Source: Alkalinema sp. CACIAM 70d
Lineage (GTDB): Bacteria; Cyanobacteriota; Cyanobacteriia; Leptolyngbyales; Leptolyngbyaceae
Direction: 5' to 3'
Length of the DNA: 64,000 nt
Assembly (NCBI GenBank): GCA_002148405.1
Contig: MUGG01000069.1
Location: forward strand, 31,978 to 95,977
A program made the position numbers and the translations under genes. The notes beneath the pieces are model-generated. The model had not been told where the DNA came from. It was given only the letters and a program-made list of their open reading frames with translations, and searched no databases. Of the stretch, positions 27,495 to 36,642 are shown in pieces (position 1 is the stretch's first letter; every line of letters starts with the position of its first letter).

Positions 27495-28412
27495 TTAACC
27501 AGCGGCTACCGAAGAGGGGGTTCGTTCCGATGCCTCTCGTTCCCGCAGCCCATAGTCTGCCCCGGAAACCACGGAAACCACCAATCCTTCCCGCGCTAGA
27601 CAGCTATTGGGAGCCACCGCTTTGACTTGGGCTTCAATGCGATCGAGAAACTCATCATCGTGATCCGGGTCGTGATGGAACATGACTGGATATCGCACTT
27701 TGGCTGCCTGGGACAATTGCAGTGCCTCCTGCCAAGTGGAATGGCCCCATCCTTTTTTAGACGTTTTGGGATCGTGATATTCTTCATCGGTGTAGCAAGC
27801 ATCGTAGACTAGCACGTCGGCATTGCGACAGAGATGCAGCAAATTCTCATCAAGGTGGTCAGAGTAATGCTCGGTATCTGTTGCATAAACGGCACTGTAC
27901 CCACGCCACGTCACCCGATAGCCCATCGCCGTATTGGGATGATTCAGGGCTCCCATCTCAACGGTTACCCCATCGCCTAGATCAATCACTTGTCCAGCTT
28001 GCACATCGTAGAAGTGCATTTCAGACTGCATGATTTGCATGGGTACTGGGAAATTCGGGTGCAGCATTTGATCGCTCAGCCGTTGTTTCATCGTTGCTCC
28101 ATTAGGCGCAACTCCACCATAGATATGGAAACGATTGCCCGGAATAAAGGCAGGACGGAAGAAGGGAAATCCTTGAATATGATCCCAATGGGAGTGACTG
28201 AAGAACATGTGGGCTTCGATCGGCCCTTGACTCAGCAGGTGCTGGCCTAGTACCCGAAGACCTGTTCCTCCATCAAAAATGAGACGTTTGCCACCCACAC
28301 GCATTTCAACGCAGGAGGTGTTCCCCCCATAGCGCACTGTGGAAAGACCGGGCGTAGCAATACTGCCGCGCACACCCCAAAACTGAACTACAAATTCCGA
28401 AGAGTGAACCAT
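27495..28412 (-). CDS. MBL-fold metal-dependent hydrolase
   Basis: 305 residues. The metallo-beta-lactamase signature HSHWDH (His73, His75, Asp77, His78) follows a strand with FDGGTGLR. Further ligand candidates are in GALNHPNTAMGYR, YATDTEH, VYDACYTDEEY and FHHDPDHDD. The start WGVRGSIATPG plus GGNTSCVEM matches a widespread family of RNase Z-like hydrolases, some of which cleave phosphodiesters. Cytoplasmic. Convergent with cnaT, separated by 142 bases containing a repeated AGCAAACGCA. Confidence 0.88.
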   Translation of the reverse strand: MVHSSEFVVQFWGVRGSIATPGLSTVRYGGNTSCVEMRVGGKRLIFDGGTGLRVLGQHLLSQGPIEAHMFFSHSHWDHIQGFPFFRPAFIPGNRFHIYGGVAPNGATMKQRLSDQMLHPNFPVPMQIMQSEMHFYDVQAGQVIDLGDGVTVEMGALNHPNTAMGYRVTWRGYSAVYATDTEHYSDHLDENLLHLCRNADVLVYDACYTDEEYHDPKTSKKGWGHSTWQEALQLSQAAKVRYPVMFHHDPDHDDEFLDRIEAQVKAVAPNSCLAREGLVVSVVSGADYGLREREASERTPSSVAAG

Positions 28413-29195
28413 GTCTCGACTTACACCTGCTTCAAGCGCTGTGAACCAATCTGGATGGGTGGGAGAATGCTATTGTGGAATGAGATATACCCCCATCACT
28501 CAATGATGGCAGGGGGATGACCCTTCAGTCCCTCGTTCGCTAATTCAGCTAAAATGTTGGGATAAGCGGCGATCGTCCCTCGTCTTCCTGCAGTAGCACC
28601 TTTCTTTATACCAACTACCTCATCACAACACAGAGTGCTATCTCCTTTAGGAGGGCTGAATGATGAAGCCCGAAAATCCAAGGGATTTCACCTCCGTTAT
28701 CCCCTATGCTACCCAGACTGTTTCTTGGAATAGCAAAGCTACAAAAAATTCAGAGTAGACGCGGAGAAAGATTTCATAGTCCTTTATACAGAACAGGTTT
28801 CCGCTTTCGGGAAAAACACGGAGTTCTTTTCTACTTCTATTTCCACAGGCGTATGCCATTACAAAGTTTCTCCTCAAGCACCCCTGCAATTGACGCCCTA
28901 CATGAAATTGACACCCTACAATTGACACCCTACAAAGGTAGAAGTACTACCTGCTTTATCCCCCCCGATGGGGATTGTCAATCCAAATTTCTTCGGATCT
29001 CTACTTCATTTAGGGAAAAGTATCTAGGAGGAAAAATTGATCTGGTGGGTTGATTAAATAAGATTATGTAGCGTTGTAGCAGGCCACTCAACCAGCTAAT
29101 TAGCAAGCAAAACAACCTACTCGTCTGACTATTTTTCTAAGAACACTGATTTCCTAGGAACACTGAACTCTTGGAGTTAAAAAATGAGGCCCAAT
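28413..29195. other. Gene-poor region with relic-like open frames
   Basis: About 780 bases (995 to the next gene) with no convincing gene. A 61-codon minus-strand frame at 28496-28681 (ending AELANEGLKGHPPAIIE) has a protein-like look and could be a remnant of a mobile element or other gene, but has no clear start signal. The stretch 28880-28940 holds three copies of a 14-bp repeat. The rest looks non-coding and AT-rich. Confidence 0.5.
28888..28933. repeat. 14-bp direct repeat, three copies
   Basis: AATTGACGCCCTAC at 28888-28901, AATTGACACCCTAC at 28906-28919 and AATTGACACCCTAC at 28920-28933. The last two are directly adjacent; the first differs by one base and is separated by four bases. 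Confidence 0.8.
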
Positions 29196-29226
29196 AAAAA
29201 AGCCTAGGAGCCTCTCCTAAGCTTTT
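29196..29226 (-). terminator. Bidirectional intrinsic terminator downstream of ppa
   Basis: An A-run, then GCCTAGGAG, a CCT loop and CTCCTAAGC followed by TTTT. Arms pair over eight of nine positions, and the flanking A- and T-runs make it work in either direction. It lies 182 bases beyond the ppa stop on the minus strand. Confidence 0.6.
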
Positions 29227-29407
29227 ACTACGAGTTTATTGAAGTTGCAACATAGAGGCACATCAATGATTTGGAAGCCTCAACCCAGTGAGAAAGATCA
29301 CTTACAAATGAGCCCATCCCACTAGCAATACCGAATCAATTGGTCATGACGACTCCGTTATCAATTGCAACTTGGTTAAGCACAGATTATGGCCAAGGAT
29401 GATTCAC

Positions 29408-29920
29408 CTAGCCAGCAGCTTGAATGCATTGTTCTACAAGCGGCATTACCGCATCCACATCTTTCCAGCCCAAAATTTCAACGGATTTCTTCTCCAGATT
29501 TTTGTAAGTCTGGAAAAACTCTGCAATTTCGTCCAAGCGGTGCTGGGGAATGTCTTTGATCGATTTCACAGCTGCGTAACGAGGATCCTTATCGGGAACA
29601 CAGAGGATTTTCTCATCCCGATCGCCCCCGTCAATCATCTCCAGCATGCCGATTGGGCGAGCCGCAATTACACAGCCGGGGAAGGTGGGCTGATCCATAA
29701 TGACCATCCCATCTAGGGGATCGCCATCGTCGGCCAGGGTATTGGGGACAAAGCCATAGTCGTAGGGATACATGACGGAGGCATAGAGCACCCGATCGAG
29801 CGCAAAGGCGTTCATATCCTTGTCAAACTCGTACTTGTTCTTGCTGCCTGCGGGAATTTCAATCAAAACGTTGATCAGTCCGGCTTTGGGCTGAGCAGGA
29901 ATGCGAGATAGATCTACCAC
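29408..29920 (-). CDS. ppa: Inorganic pyrophosphatase
   Basis: Family I soluble pyrophosphatase, 170 residues, full length. Substrate and metal residues are visible: [25 protein letters not shown] and DGDPLDGMV with Asp65, Asp67 and Asp70. The later DKDPRY and [11 protein letters not shown] blocks are typical. Cytoplasmic; it pulls pyrophosphate-releasing syntheses forward. A single gene, divergent from the GUN4-like gene across 137 bases that include a repeated CAAGTACTTCC. Confidence 0.97.
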   Translation of the reverse strand: MVDLSRIPAQPKAGLINVLIEIPAGSKNKYEFDKDMNAFALDRVLYASVMYPYDYGFVPNTLADDGDPLDGMVIMDQPTFPGCVIAARPIGMLEMIDGGDRDEKILCVPDKDPRYAAVKSIKDIPQHRLDEIAEFFQTYKNLEKKSVEILGWKDVDAVMPLVEQCIQAAG

Positions 29921-30057
29921 TGCGGTTCTCCAAGCAATTTGTTACCGAAATCGATTGTAGGGGAAGACTGGATCTATCTACTACTTCCCATGCAAGTACT
30001 TCCCGTTCAAGTACTTCCGATTCAAGTCTAATTCCTGAAGATTGGGGATTATTTTCC

Positions 30058-30729
30058 ATGGTGCATCTCAGTTCAACGATTGCAGGGGCAATGACCCTGG
30101 GCGCAATCTCTTTGCCGTTTGTTTCCAATGGTGGGACACATTCCGTCCTAGGAATGGATTATCGCCCGATCGAAAAGTTGTTGGCTGCCCAGCAATGGGA
30201 GGCCGCAGCGACCGAAACCCAGGCTCTTATCTTTGCAGCATCGCTCCGGAGCGAATATTCAACCGTCGGTGATGACCTATTGACCCAGGACGCCGTTAAT
30301 GATTTTCCCTGCCAGGACTTAGCGACTATTAATTCTTTATGGAATAAATATAGTCAGGGACGATTTAGCTTCAGTACTCAAAATCGTATTCGTCAACAAG
30401 TTCTAGGGCCACTGGCAACATCGCGCCCTGTAGCAACGGCACAATCCTCATCTAGGCTGAAGGACTCTCCGTCAAACGCTTCTGTGCAGATGATAGATGC
30501 ACAGTCCTGGCAAGCCTTTACCGAGCAGGTTGGTTGGGCAGCAGTCCAAGAACGCACCAAAGGCTTAGAACCAGCTAAACCCCTGCGACGGGCAACCGAT
30601 GTGCCAGAAGGAGCCTTTCCGCTGCCCGTCAAGTCCACTGGAGATTTTAGCGATCGGGCGGTCACCTATGATTCGGCTGCATTATTTGGGGCTTCATTTT
30701 TAAATCGCGTGCAGCAATGTAAACTCTAA
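30058..30729 (+). CDS. GUN4-domain-like protein
   Basis: 223 residues. After a short hydrophobic N-terminus (about 1-22) come the GUN4 hallmarks: YRPIEKLLAAQQWEAAATET (about 35-54), FPCQDLATINSLWNKYSQGRF (83-103) and FSTQNRI, then WQAFTEQVGW (151-160). GUN4 binds Mg-protoporphyrin and stimulates magnesium chelatase; this is a divergent relative with an interrupted middle (Ser/Ala-rich insert about 120-145) and a C-terminal extension ending CKL. The N-terminus could be a weak signal or membrane anchor. Whether it binds tetrapyrrole cannot be read. Single gene. Confidence 0.75.
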   Translation: MVHLSSTIAGAMTLGAISLPFVSNGGTHSVLGMDYRPIEKLLAAQQWEAAATETQALIFAASLRSEYSTVGDDLLTQDAVNDFPCQDLATINSLWNKYSQGRFSFSTQNRIRQQVLGPLATSRPVATAQSSSRLKDSPSNASVQMIDAQSWQAFTEQVGWAAVQERTKGLEPAKPLRRATDVPEGAFPLPVKSTGDFSDRAVTYDSAALFGASFLNRVQQCKL

Positions 30730-30869
30730 GGCGCTCAGGCGATGGCAATGAGGATGATGGCAAGTTGTCAGGAATGTTGAAGGCTCAGGAAGTCAGTAGT
30801 CAGGAGATTCGATCTTGCTTCGGCTTCTTGTTAGCCGTTGATTCTTGCTCAGCTACGCCATCCTCTAAT

Positions 30870-31106
30870 TGTCTGAGTTATTCTCGGGGAGAGGCCCCTT
30901 TCGTCGAGCATTTATTTGAACAATTAGAAAAAACAGGCTACCCCGTTTGGTTAGACGACCATAGCTTAGTTCCAGGAAGACCTTGGTAAGCTCAAATTGA
31001 TGAAGGGATTGATCTGGCTGTGGTCCTTCTATTCGTGGTTTCTAAGGAATCTATTCTATCTCCCGACGTGGAATGTGAGGGGCGATCGCCTCCACAAATG
31101 AGCTGA
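30870..31106 (+). pseudogene. TIR-domain gene remnant
   Basis: The frame reads LSYSRGEAPFVEHLFEQLEK, then VWLDDHSLVPGRPW, a TAA stop at 30987, then in the same frame QIDEGIDLAVVLLFVVSKES and LSPDVECE, ending at a TGA at 31104-31106. These are the box 1 to box 3 parts of a bacterial TIR domain (NADase or signalling fold), broken by an in-frame nonsense codon in place of the residue after PW. The N-terminal side lacks a normal start, and the protein stops before any partner domain, so it is a decayed fragment. Confidence 0.7.
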
Positions 31107-31214
31107 GTCAACCCTTATCCCGTTGGAAACTTCTTTCAGCCTCAAAATTACTTTGGGAACAATGGTTGACCCAGTCACCATGGAATGTTCATTCAAGATT
31201 CGTTCAAGATGGTT

Positions 31215-31727
31215 CTAATGTTCTTTCCAGCCCAGTCCGATCGCACCTTGACCGATCGAGGCTTGACGCCGCCGCGCTGAGACTTGACGTTCAGGGTCAA
31301 TCCCTTCAAACGTTGGCGGTAACCAAACCCGCACAATCAGTAGCACAGCCATAACGACCAAAAACGCACAGGTTGAAAGCATTTGTTGCCAATGAATTTC
31401 CAGGACGCCATGCACTAAAACTTCCCGTAAGGCAGAGACGATCGCGACTTCCACAGCAACCCCAATAGAAATTCGTTGTTCCTGTAAGTAAATAATCAAT
31501 AATCGGAAGATTTCTACCAGGATTAATAGAAACAAAATATCAGCGGCTACTTCATGAAAATGCAATGGAGGCAACAGTGAGATAAACATATCTCTCAACT
31601 GAATCACCATTACAATAAACAAACCAATGCACAGGGATACAACAATCATATCCTGCACCGTTTCCAGCGCACGTACAATGCGAGTCCGGCTAATTTGAGT
31701 CATCAGTGTTTGTAATGCTTCCTGCAT
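31215..31727 (-). CDS. PsiE-family membrane protein, second copy
   Basis: 170 residues with four hydrophobic helices (MIVVSLCIGLFIVMVIQL; ADILFLLILVEIFRLLIIYL; VAVEVAIVSALREVLVHGVL; MLSTCAFLVVMAVLLIVRVW), the order and spacing of the PsiE family, and an acidic/basic C-terminal tail. Its role is unknown. It is divergent from the YjbQ gene. It is a distant paralogue of the PsiE-like protein at 11880-12386. Confidence 0.8.
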   Translation of the reverse strand: MQEALQTLMTQISRTRIVRALETVQDMIVVSLCIGLFIVMVIQLRDMFISLLPPLHFHEVAADILFLLILVEIFRLLIIYLQEQRISIGVAVEVAIVSALREVLVHGVLEIHWQQMLSTCAFLVVMAVLLIVRVWLPPTFEGIDPERQVSARRRQASIGQGAIGLGWKEH

Positions 31728-31917
31728 AGATGGCTCCTAGCGAAGTGTTCTTTTATTGAAGCGGCTTTTCCAGGAATTCTTCAAGCCGTTTTTGATTAGA
31801 GAATGTCATAGATGCAATCAGCCTTATTCGTCGATCGGTTCTAAATTTCAAGAAAACCCTGTTTTACTGCGGGTTTTCAGGGAGAATATAGAGGAACTTT
31901 ACGAGGAAGTGTGCGAA

Positions 31918-32358
31918 ATGCCAATTGTTCATACCCTATGGGAACTGGAAACGGGAGAAGGCATTACCCTGCACAACATTACCCGTCCCTTACAAGACTT
32001 CATTGCCACGACTCAGATTCAAAATGGGCATGCGATCGTCTTTTCCCGCCATACCACTACAGCCTTAGCGATTAACGAAGATGAAGAACGGCTGCTTGAA
32101 GATATCAAAGTCTTTCTCAATAAATTAGCTCCTTCCACGGATAGTTATCTCCACAACGATTTGCATTTACGCCCGAATATTCCCCCAGATGAGCCTAGGA
32201 ATGCCCACTCCCACTTGATGGCGATGGTGCTGAGTACCAGTGAAATAATTCCGATCGTGGCGGGTCAGTTAGCCCTGGGAACCTATCAATCGGTGCTGCT
32301 GCTAGATTTAGACGGCCCTCGCAAACGGACTGTCTTGTTTCAGGTCAACGGTGAGTAG
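31918..32358 (+). CDS. YjbQ-family (UPF0047) secondary thiamine-phosphate synthase-type protein
   Basis: About 146 residues from the ATG at 31918, which is preceded by GAGGAA ten bases upstream; a longer frame from 31756 adds 54 residues not usual for the family. Family motifs: FSRHTTTALAINEDE, YLHNDLHLRP, NAHSHLMAM, and the C-terminal GTYQSVLLLDLDGPRKRTV. Conserved His and Glu residues suggest a metal site. Members can complement thiamine-phosphate synthase loss weakly; the true role is unclear. Single gene. Confidence 0.85.
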   Translation: MPIVHTLWELETGEGITLHNITRPLQDFIATTQIQNGHAIVFSRHTTTALAINEDEERLLEDIKVFLNKLAPSTDSYLHNDLHLRPNIPPDEPRNAHSHLMAMVLSTSEIIPIVAGQLALGTYQSVLLLDLDGPRKRTVLFQVNGE

Positions 32359-32527
32359 GATTGCTTTTTGCAACGAGTGCATAAGTTTTCTAGATCAATT
32401 TCGTCGATCGCAGCAACTCTGCATACAATGTGAGCAAACCAACAATGTGAGACAAGACTGGTGCAGTCAACCTTAGGGTTCTCATGCATCCCATCGCTTC
32501 TCGCAGGACTCATGGGAATCAAGGGCT

Positions 32528-33604
32528 ATGGCATTTAATGCAACAGTATTGGGACTCGTACAAATTCGGCGTGGCTCCTATGGTGATCCAGTTGTGGCAT
32601 GGCAGAAGTTTTTGCAGGCGAATGCATTGCCTGTAGGGACTGCGGATGGAGATTTTGGTCGTGCAACTGAGGTGGCAACGCAGGCATACCAGGCCAGGAA
32701 TAAGCTATCTGCTACGGGCGTTGTGGATGTAACAACCTACCAAACTGCCTTGAAGCAAGGATTTATTTTCTATGTAGCCAATCTCACGGCGGCTCGTCTG
32801 TTACAAGCCATCAATTACGGGGTTAATGAAGTCATTGATCTCCAGAAAACGCTCAATGACACTGCTGGACTGAAACCGCTGCTGAAATTGGATGGAGACT
32901 TTGGGGTAAACAGTACCCGCGCGCTGATTCAAGCCTATCAGCAACTGGATACCACTTTTCGGACGACCCTAGCCCAAAAGCTTTCAGATCAAACAAAGAA
33001 AAAAGTGGGTAGTGATTTTGACCCTGGTTTAGATATTCTGACGGAATTTAGTCGTCGTCTACGCCAGCGCTTAAGCGGCCCAGAATGGGTAAAGTTTCGG
33101 CCTGCCAGTGTGTCGATCGATGATTTGGCCTCACCCTTTCGACAACGGGTGCAAGCATTTAATAATGCGCTAAAGGCAGCGGGTGCAACGATCGAAATTA
33201 ACAACACACTCCGCCCCCCGGAACGGGTGCATTTAATGCATTATTCCTACAAGGTATTTGCCAAAACGCTGAATCCCCAGGATGTACCAACATTTCCAGG
33301 AATTGAAATTGACTGGATGCATTACACCACGGACTTGGCTGTAAAAGCAGCAGAGGCAATGGTCAGAACCTATGATATTGCCTATCCTCCGGCATTGCGA
33401 TCGAATCACACATTGGGTTACGCGATCGATTGGTATATCGAATGGAAGGACACGCTAAAAATTCAAGATGCCAATGGGAAAATAGTTACGATCGGCAAGC
33501 CGAACAACTCGTTTGATAATCGTCAGTTGTGGGATGTGGGTGCTACCTATGGCGTTTACAAGTTACCATCCGATGGCCCCCACTGGTCGATCGATGGTTA
33601 CTAA
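32528..33604 (+). CDS. Peptidoglycan-binding protein with M15-type D-Ala-D-Ala carboxypeptidase-like domain
   Basis: 358 residues. Residues about 12-78 form a PG_binding_1 repeat (GSYGDPVVAWQKFLQ, DGDFGRATEVATQAYQ), and a second, weaker copy is at about 100-140 (DGDFGVNSTRALIQAYQ). The C-terminal half has SNHTLGYAID with His294 and Asp301, and a final HW with His352, the zinc-ligand pattern of M15/VanY peptidases. No signal peptide is seen, which is odd for a wall enzyme and more like a phage or bacteriocin endolysin. It could be exported by another route or released by lysis. Confidence 0.8.
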   Translation: MAFNATVLGLVQIRRGSYGDPVVAWQKFLQANALPVGTADGDFGRATEVATQAYQARNKLSATGVVDVTTYQTALKQGFIFYVANLTAARLLQAINYGVNEVIDLQKTLNDTAGLKPLLKLDGDFGVNSTRALIQAYQQLDTTFRTTLAQKLSDQTKKKVGSDFDPGLDILTEFSRRLRQRLSGPEWVKFRPASVSIDDLASPFRQRVQAFNNALKAAGATIEINNTLRPPERVHLMHYSYKVFAKTLNPQDVPTFPGIEIDWMHYTTDLAVKAAEAMVRTYDIAYPPALRSNHTLGYAIDWYIEWKDTLKIQDANGKIVTIGKPNNSFDNRQLWDVGATYGVYKLPSDGPHWSIDGY

Positions 33605-33631
33605 TGTCATTAGAAGTTCCCCGCCACTCCC

Positions 33632-34193
33632 TTACTCCAAGAACCAACCCAAGAGATCTGCGATCGTCAGATGGAAGTCTTGGGCAAAGGGTGGAACAGG
33701 CAATTTGGCAGTGATTTTATCGTAGACCGTTGTGGGCTGATCCGGCGAATAAACAAAGGCACATTGCTCAGCCAGGTCAATTAACCAGCCCATTGGGTTC
33801 CATACTTTAAACAATGCAAAATGTTTTTAGTCACTTTCGTTTGACTTTGATTTGGAGAAAGAACTTCGATCGTCCAATCTGGCGCGATCGAAAAGACATT
33901 AGTAACACCACCATTGTCTTTTCGGGGAATTCTGTCCCAAGTAAACACTGAAATATCAGGAACAATAGAACGTTCTCCAAACGTACACCGCAGTTCTACG
34001 AAGGCCCGTGCTATCTTTTGTGGCTTCACGCTAGCATTGATGGCCGCAGACAGTTCCGTTTGTATAATGCTGTGTTCTCCTTGGGGCATGGGTTTTGGAA
34101 GGATTTGCCCATCGACATATTCGCTAGCAGGTTCCGTTTCTGGCAACTTCAGAAACGCTTCTAGGGTTAAAGTTTGAGGGGGAGTCTTACCAT
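33632..34193 (-). pseudogene. Uma2-family endonuclease pseudogene with two frameshifts
   Basis: Read on the minus strand, the ATG at 34193 is in the wrong frame for TPPQTLTLEAFLKLPETEP, which needs one extra base near the start. The central part (ASEYVDGQILPKPMPQGEHS to LHCLKYGTQ, down to about 33790) is intact. The frame shifts again at about 33790-33805 before MGWLIDLAEQCAFVYSPDQP and the C-terminus. Together these make a complete Uma2 (DUF820) protein of about 187 residues broken twice. An intact relative lies at 36643-37230. Confidence 0.8.
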
Positions 34194-34462
34194 GCCAAGG
34201 TGCTCCAGAAACGTGAACTAACCCTTCTCAAAGCTCTATTCTACTGAAAATTTGTGAAGTTCCAAGTCTCCTGTAGGCTCCCTTCGGATATTGGCCCAAT
34301 GAATGCCCGCTCTTTGAATAATAATGGGGCTTCAGCTCGATCGCCAAAACCCCAATCAGTCAATTATTTCAAGAATTATTGCAGGTCATTAGCCAGGTAC
34401 GACTTGAAACTTGAGAGATCCTGCGTAATCGATTACGACCTCATCCAATCGAGTTAAGAACC

Positions 34463-35263
34463 CTAGTCAATGCTGATGGAAGTTGGTCGAGATGCCCCTC
34501 CATTACTGGTAGTGAAGGTATCCGGTACTGTTATCTTACGGAAGTCGCTGTATAGCTTATCGCGCCAAGTCCAAAACGCATCAAACAGTGGATTGTCAGC
34601 AATGCCTGGGACGCCTTGCCCCTTCAAACTTTCCGACACATTCAGATAATTGCCTGTGGGAATCTTGATATACAAGCTCACCCCTGCCACCGCAAAATCT
34701 GCCAGGGTTGGCTCATTACCGATTAAGTAAGGCTGCTCCGACAAAATATCGCAAAGCCAGCTTAAATTCTGCCGCAGTTCCGCTTTAATTTGATCCGGTG
34801 AAAGCCCAACAGGTGTGCCCAGATTGCCCAGAAAATCCAAAGATGGCAAAGACGTGACTAAATTCTTCAACACACTCGGCGTGGCATTGGGTAACAATGC
34901 AGTGCGGAAAGCGCTGCTCTGCGCCAAACACGCAATCAATCCTTTGCGGGCATTAATCCCAAAAATTTCATCGGCCCATTGCTCCATGATCCGGCACTGC
35001 CCCCGTTGCTGACTTTGGGTTGGGATGATCAGCTTTTCAGGATAGCGCCGATCGAGGTATTCCGCGATCGCGGTGGAATCGGCCACCACGGTTCCCTCGT
35101 CTTTGATGACTGGAACTTGGCGCTGACCGGACATTTGGAAAATCTCAATTTGACCCACACCGGGGGTTACTTCTACTTTTTTGTAGTCCAGACCCTTGTA
35201 ATCCAGAATGAGCCGTACTTTCTCGGCATAGCTGGACATTTCAAATTGATAAAGTTCAATCAT
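34463..35263 (-). CDS. Glutathione S-transferase family protein
   Basis: 266 residues. Thioredoxin-like N-terminal domain (MIELYQFEMSSYAEKVRLIL with Ser/Tyr in the catalytic position, VPVIKDEGTVVADSTAIAEYLD with the cis-Pro and glutathione-binding Asp-Ser) and an all-helical C-terminal domain (PYLIGNEPTLADFAVAGVSLY). The normal two-domain cytoplasmic GST plan with a somewhat long C-terminus. Substrate unknown. Single gene downstream of an unrelated permease gene on the same strand, 186 bases apart. Confidence 0.9.
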   Translation of the reverse strand: MIELYQFEMSSYAEKVRLILDYKGLDYKKVEVTPGVGQIEIFQMSGQRQVPVIKDEGTVVADSTAIAEYLDRRYPEKLIIPTQSQQRGQCRIMEQWADEIFGINARKGLIACLAQSSAFRTALLPNATPSVLKNLVTSLPSLDFLGNLGTPVGLSPDQIKAELRQNLSWLCDILSEQPYLIGNEPTLADFAVAGVSLYIKIPTGNYLNVSESLKGQGVPGIADNPLFDAFWTWRDKLYSDFRKITVPDTFTTSNGGASRPTSISID

Positions 35264-35449
35264 GGTGCAATTGGATTGTGTGGCAAGGTACTATTGCGTG
35301 GCAGAAAAGGCCGGTATAGCAGAACACGGGCGAGCCGCAGCTTCTCCATACACCGATGCATCTTAACGTGAAATTCTTTCGATCGCACGGGGTCATAACC
35401 GAACATCCCAGCCCTGAATAGCGCCTTGATACCGTCTTCGTAGCGAATT

Positions 35450-36475
35450 TTAGTAGCGAATTCTTGGATCAATGTAGGCGTTAATAATGTCAATGGCAAT
35501 ACTGGCGATCGCAACGATCGCGGCAAAAAACACCACAATCCCCTGCACTACCGCATAATCCCGCTGGGCGATCGCGCGGTACAGACGATTGGCTAAACCG
35601 GGCCAGGAAAAGGTCACTTCTGTTAAAATTGCGCCACCCAGCATTGCCGCCAGCGTTAATCCCAAAATCGTTACTACAGGAATTAAGGTATTGCGAAAGG
35701 CATGGTTCCAGAGAATTTGCCGTTCCGGAATCCCCCGCGCCCGTGCTGCTTCCACGTAATCTGCTTGTAAGGTTTGCTTCAAATTGACCCGAACAATCCG
35801 CTCAAAAATGCCACTGATTAACACGCCTAGGGACAAGGCCGGCAACGTCAGGTAATACAGCGCTGTGAAAAATTGCTGAAAATTGCCGCTGAGTAAGCTA
35901 TCGATCGTATACAGCCCCGTGATTCCTGTTGGTGTTGGCATCGTCGTTGGAAAGCGCGTGCCGAGGGGAAATAGCCCCAGTCCTACGGAAAAAATAAGCT
36001 GCAACAACATGCCGAACCAAAACAGCGGAATGGCATAGGTAATAATGCCAAACAGCCGACCACTGGTATCCCAGCCACTATTGGGTTTGGAGGCCGACAA
36101 CGCCCCGATCGCGACCCCTACAACTAACGCGATCGCTAAACTCCCGATCGCCAACTCCGCCGTGGCTGGAAAGTGCTGCTGAATCACCTCCCAAACTACG
36201 GTGCCCTTCCCACTACAGGACTTCCCCAAATCCAGGTGTAAGAGCGACCAGAGGTAATCGCCATACTGCCCAATCAGTGACTTATCTAGCCCACATTGTG
36301 CCCGCAGTGCTGCCTTGGCCTCCGGAGAAGCCTTTGGCCCCAGCAGTGCATCCGCCGGATCCCCTGGAGTGGCCCGCAGTAGCAGAAAGACCAGGGTGGT
36401 GATCAGCCATAGCATCAACGGAGCCATCAACAAGCGGGTGGCAATGTAGAACTTAAGCGAGTTCGATCGAGCCAT
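35450..36475 (-). CDS. Dipeptide/oligopeptide/nickel-type ABC transporter permease (DppB-like)
   Basis: 341 residues. N-terminal helix then LRATPGDPADALLG, several further helices, and the binding-protein-dependent transport loop YVEAARARGIPERQILWNHAFRNTLIPV, ending in NAYIDPRIRY, typical of DppB/OppB. The partner permease, ATPases and binding protein are not in the window, which is common in cyanobacteria. Cytoplasmic membrane. Confidence 0.92.
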   Translation of the reverse strand: MARSNSLKFYIATRLLMAPLMLWLITTLVFLLLRATPGDPADALLGPKASPEAKAALRAQCGLDKSLIGQYGDYLWSLLHLDLGKSCSGKGTVVWEVIQQHFPATAELAIGSLAIALVVGVAIGALSASKPNSGWDTSGRLFGIITYAIPLFWFGMLLQLIFSVGLGLFPLGTRFPTTMPTPTGITGLYTIDSLLSGNFQQFFTALYYLTLPALSLGVLISGIFERIVRVNLKQTLQADYVEAARARGIPERQILWNHAFRNTLIPVVTILGLTLAAMLGGAILTEVTFSWPGLANRLYRAIAQRDYAVVQGIVVFFAAIVAIASIAIDIINAYIDPRIRY

Positions 36476-36642
36476 AGGGCATTTCTCAATGGATAGTAGC
36501 TGAAAAAATCCTTGGGCTCACTATACACCTCGCCGCTAACGATTACACTTTGCCGCTAACGATCGCCACTCAGCATCCGTCGATCGGGCTTCTTGAGGAT
36601 TGCATTAAGATAGGGCATAGAACGGGTTGAAGGAGGTGAATG

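Noticed and set aside
28888..28933. Triple 14-bp repeat as a CRISPR array
   Set aside because: Copies are adjacent or separated by four bases, without spacers, and no cas gene is present.
35260..35538. 92-codon minus-strand frame between the permease and GST genes
   Set aside because: It overlaps the permease 3' end, lacks a start signal and its product is not family-like; kept as unlikely.
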